From Atkinsonella hypoxylon (lineage: Eukaryota > Ascomycota > Sordariomycetes > Hypocreales > Clavicipitaceae), in NCBI GenBank assembly GCA_000729835.1, contig JFHB01000076.1:1-64000 (forward strand): 64,000 nt of DNA, in the 5' to 3' direction. Positions 33,829 to 44,471 of the stretch are shown here, one piece after another. The notes beneath the pieces are model-generated. The model searched no databases and was not told the origin of the DNA. It saw only the letters and a list, made by a program, of their open reading frames with translations. Every line of letters starts with the position of its first letter. Positions within the stretch are counted from its first letter, which is position 1. Made by a program: the position numbers and the translations under genes.

Positions 33829-35909
33829 ATGGTTCCTTTACCCTTGGCCCAGTCATGTCGGCTCCTAGCCGCGCTGGCTCTGTGGCCGATGGCTATGGCT
33901 GCCAATAAGTCTGCTGCTGACTACTACGTTCACAACCTACCTGGCGTTTCGAAGGATGCTACCCCAGTCAAGATGCATGCTGGGTGAGTTCTGTTCTTGC
34001 CCCTTGTCCCAGTTTTGAGTATCATGCGTTGGTCCATGTTTGGATTGCGAAAGCAACATCTTGAGACCAGCACCAAGTTCTGACAAAACTCTAATGCTGT
34101 CTTCTACACATGCAGTCACATCGAAGTTTCTAAAGAGGTCAATGGAAACTTGTTCTTTTGGCATTTCCAGAATAATCACATCGCGAATCGGCAACGAACC
34201 GTAATATGGCTTAACGGTGGTCCGGGTTGCAGCTCCGAGGATGGCGCCATGATGGAAGTCGGACCATACAGGGTCAAAGAGGATCTTACCTTGACCATGA
34301 ACAACGGTTCATGGGACGAGTTCGCCAACTTGCTGTTTGTCGATAACCCTGTTGGAACAGGCTTCAGTTACGTCGACACGAATAACTATGTGCACGACTT
34401 AAACGTCATGGCCGACCAGTTCATTATTTTCTTGGAAGAATTCTTCAAGGTCTTCCCCGAATACGAGCATGATGATGTAAGTGTGTCATATATCCAGACG
34501 AGATGGGGAAGCCGAATCTGTGTCACCCCAAGAGGGCAACTACTCTAACCCGCAGCCGTTAGATCTATATCGCTGGAGAGTCGTACGCAGGACAACACAT
34601 TCCATACATTGCCAAAGCAATCCTCGACCGCAATGCGCAGAAACTGGCGGCAGATAAATGGAGTCTTCGGGGCTTGCTCATTGGCAATGGTTGGATCTCT
34701 GCCCGAGACCAGGCCGATTCCCTTTTGAAGTACAGTCTCGAGAAAGGAATTCTGGAAAAAGGTTCGGACAAAGCTCAGCAGATCCAGCATATGCAGCGAA
34801 TTTGTGACAAGGCGCTCGCCACAAATCCTGGACTGGTCGATTACCCTGATTGCGACGCCATTCTCCCCAAGATCTTGGAACTTACTAGACAGGGTTCTGG
34901 CGATCAGGAATGCCTCAACATGTACGATGCACGGCTCAGAGACTCATACCCTTCTTGTGGCATGAACTGGCCCCCAGATCTGAAAGACGTCACACTCTAT
35001 CTGCGACAGCCATCCGTGATTGCTGCCTTGAACTTGAACAGGCAGCGTAATACGGGCTGGCAGGAATGCAACGGCCACGTTCATTCTGCCTTGAAGAACA
35101 GGAACTCTACTGCGTCTATCCATCTCTTTCCCGACATTCTCCAGCAGGTTGAGGTGCTTTTGTTTTCTGGCGCAGAAGATCTTATCTGCAACCACATCGG
35201 CACGGAACAGCTCATTGCTAACTTGGAATGGAATGGAGGCAAGGGATTCGAGGTCACGCCAGGAAATTGGGCGCCGCGAAGGCAGTGGACTTTCGAGGGC
35301 GAGGATGCTGGGTTTTGGCAAGAAGCACGGAACTTGACCTATGTACTCTTCAACAATGCCTCCCACATGGTCCCATTTGACTATCCCCGACGCTCTCGGG
35401 ACATGTTGGACCGCTTTATGAAAATTGACATCAGTGATATTGGCGGTATCCCCTCAGACAGCCGCATTGATGGCGAAAAGGGCCCAGATACCTCTGTTGG
35501 CGGAGCCACCAACAAAACACCCCATCAAGAAGAGGAGACAAACAAGAAAGTGGACAAGGCGAAATGGCATGCTTACCGGCGATCGAGCGAAGTTGTGCTT
35601 GGGATTGTCGTCATCGCTGCCGTGGCTTGGGGGTTCTTCATCTGGCGTCAGCGGCGCAAGGGTGCTGCGTATTCTGCTTTGAGGTATGAGGAATCCGCCG
35701 GCCAGTCGAGGACTGGGCTTGCGGCATTTCGGCACAGCCAGCATGGCGGCGACTTAGAGGCCGCTGCTTTCGACGAGACGACTGTTGACAATATCCCGCT
35801 TCAGGAATCGGTTGGTCGGGATGAAGCCAAGTACAGCATTGGACTTGATAGTGATGAGGAGGATGAGCATGCTAGTAAGAGGGATTCTGCGGATGCCACC
35901 AATAAGTGA
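33829..35909 (+). CDS. KEX1: Pheromone-processing serine carboxypeptidase KEX1
   Basis: Three exons with phases closing: 33829-33983, 34116-34476 and 34563-35909; product 620 aa, the usual length for filamentous-fungal KEX1. A signal peptide covers about residues 1-24, followed by ADYYVHNLPGVSK. The family motif WLNGGPGCSSEDGAMMEVGP is present. The catalytic triad is Ser179 (GESYAG), Asp378 (LLFSGAEDLICN) and His440 (NNASHMVPFD). A single membrane helix lies at about 514-533, then an acidic cytosolic tail of about 85 residues. KEX1 sits in the late Golgi and trims C-terminal Lys/Arg after Kex2 cleavage of secreted precursors. It therefore fits functionally with the KEP precursor at 5880-6713, although the two genes are about 27 kb apart and there is no sign of co-regulation. 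Confidence 0.96.
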
Positions 35910-36570
35910 GACATGTTCAAATAGTGCTACTGATTGAAGTTCTGCTTTGTATCCATGAATTACACCATGGATAATACGAAACGCGGCGTTGGAATTAAAA
36001 ATTCTTGTGTACTTTCATATATGCATCTGGCGGCCAAGTCAATAGTTGAATATAACATTATAAACCTACTTTCGTATTTAGATTACAGCAAAAGGACATT
36101 AATAAATGAGCTATTTGGGTACCAAAAGTTAGATGTCATTCATTGACTGATCCTCATGCTGTAGTCATAGCGATCTAGCCCAAGACCTGACTGTCCTGCC
36201 ATCGTGTTTGCTTCTTACAGCTGTGTGGTTGATCGCTTGCAGTGTTGCTGGCAGTTGTTGCAAGTGGCACGGCTAGATGCAGCTGGCACCCTTTTTTCTC
36301 CGTTTATTTAGGTACTCTACTTTGCCTTTCTACTACGCATTTTTCAAATCTTCTTTCCCTCTTATTTGCACACATCTCACGTAAATCTTTTGACTTGCGT
36401 GCCTATGCTCACTAGTTCCATTCAACTTCAACTCCCGTTTTCTGCCCTACAGCCTTCAAGGATTACATTCTATCACCTCTTCCACGCCGAAGCTAAACTT
36501 TGATGAAAAAGTCCTTCAGTCTACTTCTGTGAAGCTTTGAGAAGCCATCTCTTTCTGCTTGCTTGACAAT
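35910..36570. other. Intergenic between KEX1 and the zinc-knuckle gene
   Basis: Holds the KEX1 3' flank, including an A/T-rich stretch at 35980-36120, and a pyrimidine-rich stretch at 36290-36540 that is likely the promoter/leader of the next gene. No coding region is seen. Confidence 0.6.
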
Positions 36571-38309
36571 ATGGGTAGCTGGGGACAAACCACCGACACC
36601 TGGGGTACCAACCGAGGGAACGATTCCTTGTGGAATCAACCTGCTGTTACCTGTACCGCTTGCAGTCAGGAAGGGTAATTCGCGGCGAATGCGTTACTTC
36701 ATTTTTGCTAAAGCTAACAATCTGTTTAGACATGAAGAGGCGATTTGTCCAAACCAGCACACTGGTGATGGCAACGACGTCTTAGCCAACGATAAGTGCT
36801 TCAACTGCGGCGAGCCTGGGTAGGTCCAGCTTCTAAGGCAACTGGATTTTCGCCTTGCTGATTTAACAAAGACATCGTGCTTCTGAATGCCCTACCCCGC
36901 GAGATACTGCTTGCCGTTATTGCAAGGAGGAAGGTCACGTCATTCGTGACTGTCCCCAGCGACCTCCAATGGTCTGTGACAACTGCGGCCAGGAAGGTAC
37001 ACAAGCTTTATACTCACATATCCAAACCTTTGGCATCTCACAACTAATTGCTTTTAGGCCACTTGCGAAAAAATTGCGAAAATGCCAGGGTCGTGAAGAG
37101 ACATCATATTGCCGATGTTAGTCCTGACGAGGCTTTATCCAAGATCAAAACTGCTGCAAGGGAGCAGGACATTGATGATGCTAAGGAGGGCGTCCAGGAG
37201 TACATCAAGGCTGTTGGAGGCGATGTTAATTACCACCAATTGCAGACCATGTTCATTGACGAAGGTATCAATCTCTGGCTGATTGCTATGGAGCGTCAGC
37301 TCGTTGACGTCTTCACCAATATGGATCTTCAGGGAAACACTGGCAAAAAGTACTCTATCTCTTATAGGTTTTCTGAGAAGCCTGAGCGCCCTCGCGAAAT
37401 CGAAGGGTGGCCTAAGTCTCGTGAGGAAATCCTTAGTAGGCTAGAAGATGCTGGCGAAATTGTTGATAGTGGACAGAGGCGTTGCAGCAATTGTGGTGAG
37501 TTAGGGCACTCAGCTAAGCTCTGTACGCAGGAAAAAAAGACAGAGAACAATTCTCAGCCTGCTATTTTATGCAGTAATTGCAGCGCTGAGGGACATCGTC
37601 TGCGCGACTGTAAGTATCCTTTCTCCGTCTTGTGTTTGACACCTACTGACAATTCCAGGTCCCGAACCGCGCGTGGACAAGTCTGCTTGCAGGAATTGCG
37701 GGTATGTAACATGAGAAGATAGGTCAAGAAGTGTAAAATGTAAGACACGTTGCTGATAGAGATAGTAAATCTGGCCATCGTTCTTCTGAGTGCGAAGAAC
37801 CACCCAACATGGACAACGTGGAATGCCGCAAATGCAGTGAAAGTAAGTCACACCTAGTCTTTCATTTCCGAGTCGAGTCCTGACTTCCAAGCAGAGGGAC
37901 ATTTCAGTAGGGACTGTCCACAAGGTGGCTCTCGGGCTTGTCGTAATTGTGGCAAAGAAGGTCACATTGCCAAAGAGTGCGATGAGCCGCCAAACATGGA
38001 CAACGTCACCTGTCGCAACTGTGAGAAGACGGGACACTTCAGTCGAGACTGCCCTGAGCCCAAGGACTGTAGGTAATCCTCCTCCAGCAGAGAGGAGAAG
38101 GTAGCGCTAACGTTCGGACAGGGAGTAAAGTGCAATGCTCCAACTGCCAGCAATTCGGGCACACCAAGGTCCGATGCAAAGTGCCTCCTGTGGACGATGA
38201 TGGCTTCGGCCAAGACGGGGACAACTCAAACCCCAACAGCGGTGATGCTTCCTGGCCATCAGGTGATGGGAATGCTGGAGTCTCATCTAAAGCCGGTTGT
38301 GCTTGGTAA
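36571..38309 (+). CDS. CCHC zinc-knuckle nucleic-acid-binding protein, eleven knuckles
   Basis: Eight exons with all phases closing: 36571-36674, 36730-36819, 36872-36996, 37058-37609, 37659-37701, 37766-37842, 37895-38068 and 38122-38309; product 450 aa. Eleven CX2CX4HX4C knuckles can be counted. Four lie N-terminal (CTACSQEGHEEAIC, CFNCGEPGHRASEC, CRYCKEEGHVIRDC, CDNCGQEGHLRKNC), then a helical insert of about 125 residues (DEALSKIKTAAREQDIDDA ... SREEILSRLEDAGEI), then seven more ending with CSNCQQFGHTKVRC. A Gly/Asp/Ser tail ends the protein. The family (Byr3/Gis2/CNBP, usually about seven knuckles) binds single-stranded nucleic acid, often mRNA; a cytosolic translational or RNA-granule role is inferred. 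Several introns cut knuckles at the same point. Confidence 0.92.
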
Positions 38310-38751
38310 ATGGGACGCTTTGATGACTACAGGTTCATATCCAGGCTCTGGTTTGATTTGCTCAAGTTGATTTCCATTCGGGTCCGAGAAGTGTGATTTT
38401 AGTTACGCGTGGATAGGCGAGGCAGACTACGACAGGCGTTTCGTCTAGCAAGCAATAGGACGTAAATTGACGGTTTTTTCCACATGATTTATTGTTGGAC
38501 CGCCTTTCTGCGTCTTTTGGTATTTTGGTTCGCGACGTTGAAGGGGAAGCAGGCGAGGGCCGGAAATGTTACAACCCCCCATTGGTACAACAGTGACGAG
38601 TGACATCCAACCCCGCATCTAGCCGAGGCGATTTGCTACGACCTTCCGGACATTTGCCAAATTAGAACAATTGGGAAGAGGCCATATTCTTTCCAAATCC
38701 CAAAAGTGCTGATTGTGACTTTGAGTTCTTTATTGAAGCCATTCTGTGTAA
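38310..38751. other. Intergenic between zinc-knuckle and GST-like genes
   Basis: Short spacer holding the 3' flank of the zinc-knuckle gene and the promoter of the GST-like gene. No further features are seen. Confidence 0.6.
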
Positions 38752-39839
38752 ATGGCGGAAGGACAGATTATTCTATACCATTACGCATTTTCGCCCTATG
38801 CCCGCCGCATCATCTGGTATCTTGCCTTGAGGGGCATTCCATACATTCAATGCGTATGCTAACCCCTGATTCAGACGAGCTCACTCAAATTGAATCATTC
38901 GAGATGCCAGTCTGACCAGATAATCATAACCAGAGCCAACCCCCAATGATGCCCCGTCCAGACGTAGCCCGTCTCGGAATCGGATATCGACGCATTCCCA
39001 TCCTAGCCGTCGGCAAAGACGTCTACCTCGACTCGCGTCTTCAGATCCAGGTGCTCGAGGACCTCATGCCGTCTTCTCCACGCCTTGGCTCCAGCACTCC
39101 GGAGCACCGCGCCATAGAGCACCTCCTTTCCACTCTCATGACCGACGCAGGCGTCTTCGGCTGGGCTGCCTCCCTCATCCCGTCTGATTTGCCCCTCCTC
39201 AGGGACCCCAAGTTCCTCAAGGATCGTGAGGACTTCTCAGGCGTAAAGCGATCAGCTGCTTTGGACGCCAAGGTCCAGCCTGAGGCGCTGCGCGAGATCG
39301 CATCCGTGTTCGACTTGCTTGAGACCACGCTACTCTCCGATAGGCGGAAATGGGTTCTGAAGACCGAGGCGCCTTCTCTAGCGGACATCGAGGCCGTGTG
39401 GCCCCTTCATTGGCTCGTAGGGCTCCCTGGGGCGCTGCCGGGGGACAAGTTCTCGAGGGAAGTGTACCCTCGCGTTTATGCGTGGATAGAGAGGTTCGAC
39501 GGAGTTGTGGGGGAGGCGAGGGGGAGGCTTGGAAGGATGAGGAGCGTACAGGGCGAGGAGGCGAGTCGTATGATTGTGGGATCGGGGTTTCACGAACGTG
39601 GTGTTGCGGTCGATGAGACGGATGTCGAGGTGAGGGCGCTGGGGTTGAAGGTCGGTGATGAGGTGGTGGTTGGGCCAACGGATATGGGGAGTTCGGGGAG
39701 GGATGTCGGGAGATTGGTCGGTGTTGATAAGAGGCAGGTTGTTTATGAGACGAGGGGGGAAGATGGCGTCGTGAGGGTCCATGCGCCGAGGCATGGGTTC
39801 AAGGTGAGGAAAAGGGGGGATGAGAACGGGAAGCTATGA
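38752..39839 (+). CDS. Glutathione S-transferase-like protein with extra C-terminal domain
   Basis: Two exons, phase 0 junction: 38752-38853 and 38934-39839; product 335 aa. The N-terminus MAEGQIILYHYAFSPYARRI followed by ALRGIPYIQC is a thioredoxin-fold GST start, continued by YRRIPILAVGKDVYLDSRL. A helical C-terminal GST region follows (about 75-240, e.g. RIEHLL-type helix EHRAIEHLLSTLMTD and PSLADIEAVWPLHWLV). The last ~90 residues (DVEVRALGLKVGDEVVVGP ... VRVHAPRHGFKVRKRG) look like a small beta-barrel, not part of a normal GST. Related fungal proteins are known, but I do not know a substrate; conjugating activity is uncertain. The last third is GC-rich and Arg/Gly-rich. Confidence 0.85.
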
Positions 39840-42800
39840 GGGTTGGCGTTCGTGGTGCTTTGGTTCGTGAGCGGGAGGTTAGGTACGCTGGATATCTTGG
39901 TCTACCATCTTTCTTGTTTTGCTTCCTTGGAGGGGTGTCTTTGTGTACTTTTTACGGCTTCTTTTACGCGTTTTCAGGTGGATTTTGTCTTTCCCTCCCT
40001 CTGGCCTGTGGCGTTGCGACGTGAGTAATGAAGTGTCGGAAATACAATGAACATCAAACCTCGATTTGCTGTGTTTCTGTGCTAAATCTGCAAGACGGGC
40101 GTGGTAACGTGCTGTTCATCTCTACTGAACCATTCAAGTAAGTTGCCTTGACAAACACCAAATCATTCGTGTTAAAACGCTTGTCTAACTGTTGGAAGGA
40201 AGACTTGTGCTGTACGGCATGGCCTAATTTTGCACAGCTTCCGCATCCACCAGTGAATCTGGTATGATTCTCCTGCATAATGAGCATTGTTTGCTGGTAT
40301 TCAGTTTACGCAGTGAGGAGATACCATTTCTGTTACCAAACACTCGCGGAATCCGTCCGGTACTTTACTAGGAAATACCTCGACTAGTTCAACGACTTTC
40401 TGCTAGCCACCCGGTTGTGCAAAGCTGGGATGGAGTCTCGGTTCTTCTGTTTATATGATGTAAATCTGACCCAAGGCCGACTTTGGCAGCAACATAAGGT
40501 CCGAGGAGAAGTCAGTTTCCCTGAAGCCAAGCTTCGTCGTGGATCGATACCTAGGCTTCTTGCTCACATCGCCAACACACGTGGATGATTCGCGAAGAAC
40601 GTTGCCAAGAGTTATCGGTAGCCCATATTATTTTATATCTTATTAGATTTTCGAACTGCGCTGCAATGACAATGTCACAATGGATTGAGTTAATGGCACA
40701 AGTTTGCTGGGCAATTCTTTTGAATACCTACATGCGGTAGGAGCTACGTCTTGAGTGAATTAGTCGCGAGCATTTTGGACTGAGAGCTCTAGTTGACACA
40801 GGTCCCGTGTGTTAGAGGAAGTGCTGAGCATATACAAAATTGTTTTGCTGCCTGCGCATGTAATTGATCTTGTTCGGGGCCTTGAATGAAGAGCTTCCTC
40901 AAGGTACAGCTGGAGGGATAGGTAAGAGTAGCTTAACGTTTGGTGCACACTCTACTCCGTAACACGGTATCTTCTCGAGTAAATTATGTGGTGAAATATG
41001 TACTGCTGCATGTTCGAAAAATCATTACTGCATGATTAGATGTTCATTCAAATGCGTGTAGTTAGCCATTGTGGAGTTCAATGATGTCTTACGAGGGGAG
41101 AAGGAAAAAAAAAAAAAAAAAGTTTTTCGGTGTTATTTCAGGAAGTTGCTGTGTCTAGTCAGGCGGCTAACGATAAAGTACCGATCGCCCTAACAAAACA
41201 TGCTGGTGAACCCATGGACTTTTGGGCATAAGACGGATTTGAACAAGGAGAATTCCTGTTCGTTAGGGTATTTTGATGGTGTTCCCCCGAAAACGGGCGC
41301 AAAAAAATGCAAGAAGGAAAAGAGGCGCACGGCTGGGAGCTTCCACCACACCAGTGCGGATGTGAGTGACGTAACAATGTCGTCTACCAAGTTTCACAGC
41401 ATAACCCAGCTAGCCTAGCGCAACAACACGGTCCGAAGCGACTTATCAAGACTGTCGTGTCTGCACACGCATCACCAAGCCAATTTTCCTGGCAGGATTT
41501 CCGGGCTGGCAGAACTTTGCTTCCCTCATATTCTCCGGGCGTAGAGAAATGGTTGCCGGACCTGCATGTGTTGAGCATGGCTTTAAACTCTCGGCTATGA
41601 AAATCGAGGACATGGAGCTGACGTCATGCACTAGCGCGACAAAAGTCAGCAAGCCCCCTTGTTCCCTGTCAGGCAGCTTGACGGTGTGTAGAGTGGAGCC
41701 TGATTGAAATTGAATGCACTGTGCTTTTCATCTTGGCTCGCGTCGCGGGGAACAATTACATTGTCAATGGCAGTAAAAGGACGCGGCAAATGGAGATGTT
41801 GTAACTCGTCCGTTTTGTTGTATGCAGAGCAATGCAGCCATGGGGCATGGAAAATGGGAGAGCGGGACGAGGAACATATCTCGTCGTGTCCACGGGAGCT
41901 GATCCCCGACTCGTCACCACCAAAAGGGCAGCAGCGTCCTTGCGTCTCTACATGGTGATGGTGCCCAGACGGTGTCTGGATGGAACCCGCCAAATGGGGG
42001 GAGGGGGGCGAGCAGTGGTCATTCGCAAGACTACGTCCGACCAAGCATGAAATATAGCGGCAAATCAGATTTAGTTGGAGGCTGGATTAAGTTGCCACTC
42101 CAAGGAATATTTTGCTCTGCTAGCCCAGACTCTCATGCTCACTGTAGGAAGTTGAGGAATTTGGATAATTCATGTTTGGAAGCTGGAAGCCGGGAGCTCA
42201 CTGGAGATGATGTGCCCTCAAATTATTCGAACACGATAGTTGTTGGTATGTGATCTCATCATGGTCTCTAGGCGCGTGATGGCACGGAGACTTGCCGCCG
42301 ACTTCAAGCGGCTGGTGAAAGAGGGCCAGGCCAGCCCTTGGCCACCATGGTCAATTGGTGAAATACCAAGTTGCTTGTGCCTTGGGGCGAGTTTTTTGTC
42401 CGTATCTTAATTAGTTACTGAACGAAACGCGTGTGCCAGCATCCTCCATTCCTTCGAGCGGTAAAGGAGCAAGGTAGTCGCTTGCAGGAAATACGGCCAA
42501 TCAGGACAGTGCCTATCAATATAGGTACTTTTAAAATTTCTATAACTACCTAGGTACCTACCTAATACTCCGTAGGTAAGCTGCGATATAGGTACCTTGT
42601 CCAACAATCCGGCCATGCACAAGTCGCTACCTCGCACACAACGCAGCCACGCCATGTTAACGATTGGAGAGTTGTTTATCCTAGCGCAATACACTTAGCT
42701 TGTTCTGAAAAGAGGTGAAGCTCGTGACGAACTTGCTTCTTCGACACCAACATGCCACCAGCCTAATCAAGACCTTACAGCTCAGTCGGACACAACCAGT

Positions 42801-43923
42801 TCTTAACTAAAAAGTCGGGTCTGTACACGGTAACTTCCAACACCATCACCATCTCCCCTGCTCCCCTCGAGTGGAACGCAGATGACTGGCTGACCAATTA
42901 AATATTGCATCCGCACAAAGCAACTAAACAGTGCGCCGAGTCGCGAGATTTAATAAACACCGTCTTGGACGTATTGGACAGGCATGCTGATCTTGTCTTG
43001 GCTCGGGTCTTTGTATCCTTCATGAGGCGACTTATTGGCCGCTCGTTGCCTTGGGCACTAGGTCGTGTGAGCATTGAAGGCACTACAACCCATTCTTGCC
43101 CATTTGAAGTCTCCTTGGCAGGTTATCAAGGTGAGCGATAATTATGGCTTCATTAATCATTCATCGCCAGCCGAGATACTGGTGTCCTGCTGCCAATCCT
43201 CTTCTTGCTCCATAATGGCGCTGTGGATATCAGAGATGTGCCGAGCTCTCGACCTTGATCAGTCTGTGGACGGCGACCAACCAAATGGCTGCATCCTAAA
43301 AGATTAAAGCTAACCTCCGCCAGCTGCAATTAAATAACTAGCCAACTAACCTCATCCAGCAACCAGGTCACGAACAAGGTGCTTGACCAATCAAACCTGG
43401 TGGGACTCAGATGTACTTCAATTCATGTGAAAACCTTATGCATTCGCGCGTTTAAAAGCGACATCTTGAAAAAAAAAAAAAAAGTTTGGCGTCCAGATTT
43501 CAGATCCAGATCCAGATTCAAATCCGTATCTGCTACCGTTATCTTTACCCGGGCAGGACGGTTATGTCAGACGATGGATGGGTCAATTATTGGATGGATA
43601 GATTATGGATGTCGTTGATCTACAGACTCATAGATGTCAGTACGTTCTCATCCGAGTTTTCTCGAGCTTCCACACAGTGCGAGCACACCATCGCGTGTAA
43701 GTTTGGCAACCAGCCAGCCAGCCAGCCACGGCCGTTGCTCCTACCCCGTCACGTCCATTGCCCCCGGCCTAGTTCCATGATCTTGGACCCGCCCCCCTGG
43801 TCACAGCACGGAGAGCAAAGAGCGCCCGTCCCAAGTTTGGTCTTTGGACCCCCCTCCGGCGCCGCCATTCGCTTTTCTTTTCTGTCTTCTTTCCTGCGCC
43901 TTCTTTTCTGCTGCTTCCTCACA

Positions 43924-43940
43924 ACGTCATCTCTGACGTC
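43924..43940. promoter_or_regulatory. Paired CRE-like elements upstream of the bZIP gene
   Basis: ACGTCA (43924-43929) and TGACGTC (43934-43940) lie 5 bases apart, about 530 bases before the Atf1 start codon. CRE half-sites are the known targets of Atf1/CREB bZIP proteins, so autoregulation is possible. Chance occurrence cannot be excluded. Confidence 0.35.
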
Positions 43941-44406
43941 TTTCCCTGAAAACTCACGCCTGAGCCCCTTCACGAACCTCGTCTGCTCGACGCAATCCCA
44001 CATTGAGCTGCGCGCGCCCGTCCGCATTTGGCTGCAATCGCTGCAATCGAAAGCTAGAGCTCAGTCGAGGCCGCTTCTTTTTACTGCCGTCTCGGTTTGG
44101 GCAAGACTCGGTCGCCTCTGTCGATAGACGCTTTTGCCTTTTTTTTCTCTCCCCTCGACCGCAGCGTGGGCCGGTCTGTATGCTGCGCTTGCACATCTTC
44201 ACCTAGCCTAGACAAACCAAACGCCTCTTGGATTGGTAACGCTGGCCTCCGACCACGGTACTTAGCCTCTCCGACATAAACGCCTCTGACATCTTGTAGA
44301 CGTCCCTGACCTCACCAATCCCTCTGTTCTGCTTTCTTCCATCTGCTTGAGTTTGCCTTCCACCATCTACCCCACCCTAGTGCCTCACCAATCCTCAATT
44401 CTGCCA

Positions 44407-44421
44407 CCCCCCCCCCCCCCC
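44407..44421. repeat. 15-C homopolymer in the bZIP leader
   Basis: A run of 15 C sits about 50 bases upstream of the Atf1 start codon, probably in the transcribed leader. Confidence 0.85.
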
Positions 44422-44471
44422 AAACTATTCTACTAAATCTACTACATCATCACACGCAGCATTGTATCATC

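Larger units (their letters stand above)
39840..44471. other. Intergenic region and long leader of the bZIP gene
   Basis: About 4.6 kb. The first part (to about 43400) shows no supportable gene, only A tracts at 41105-41121 and 43470-43484, a TACTCCGTA at 40953, and a combined AGGTACCTA/TACTCCGTA cluster at 42530-42600. From about 43480 to 44471 the DNA is strongly pyrimidine-rich on the + strand, with CCAGCCAGCC repeats near 43708. It probably forms the promoter and long 5' leader of the Atf1 gene, and open frames within it have no recognisable product. Confidence 0.6.

Noticed and set aside
43486..44127. 213-codon open frame upstream of the bZIP gene
   Set aside because: Low-complexity pyrimidine-rich DNA with no domain or splice context; best explained as promoter/leader of the bZIP gene.
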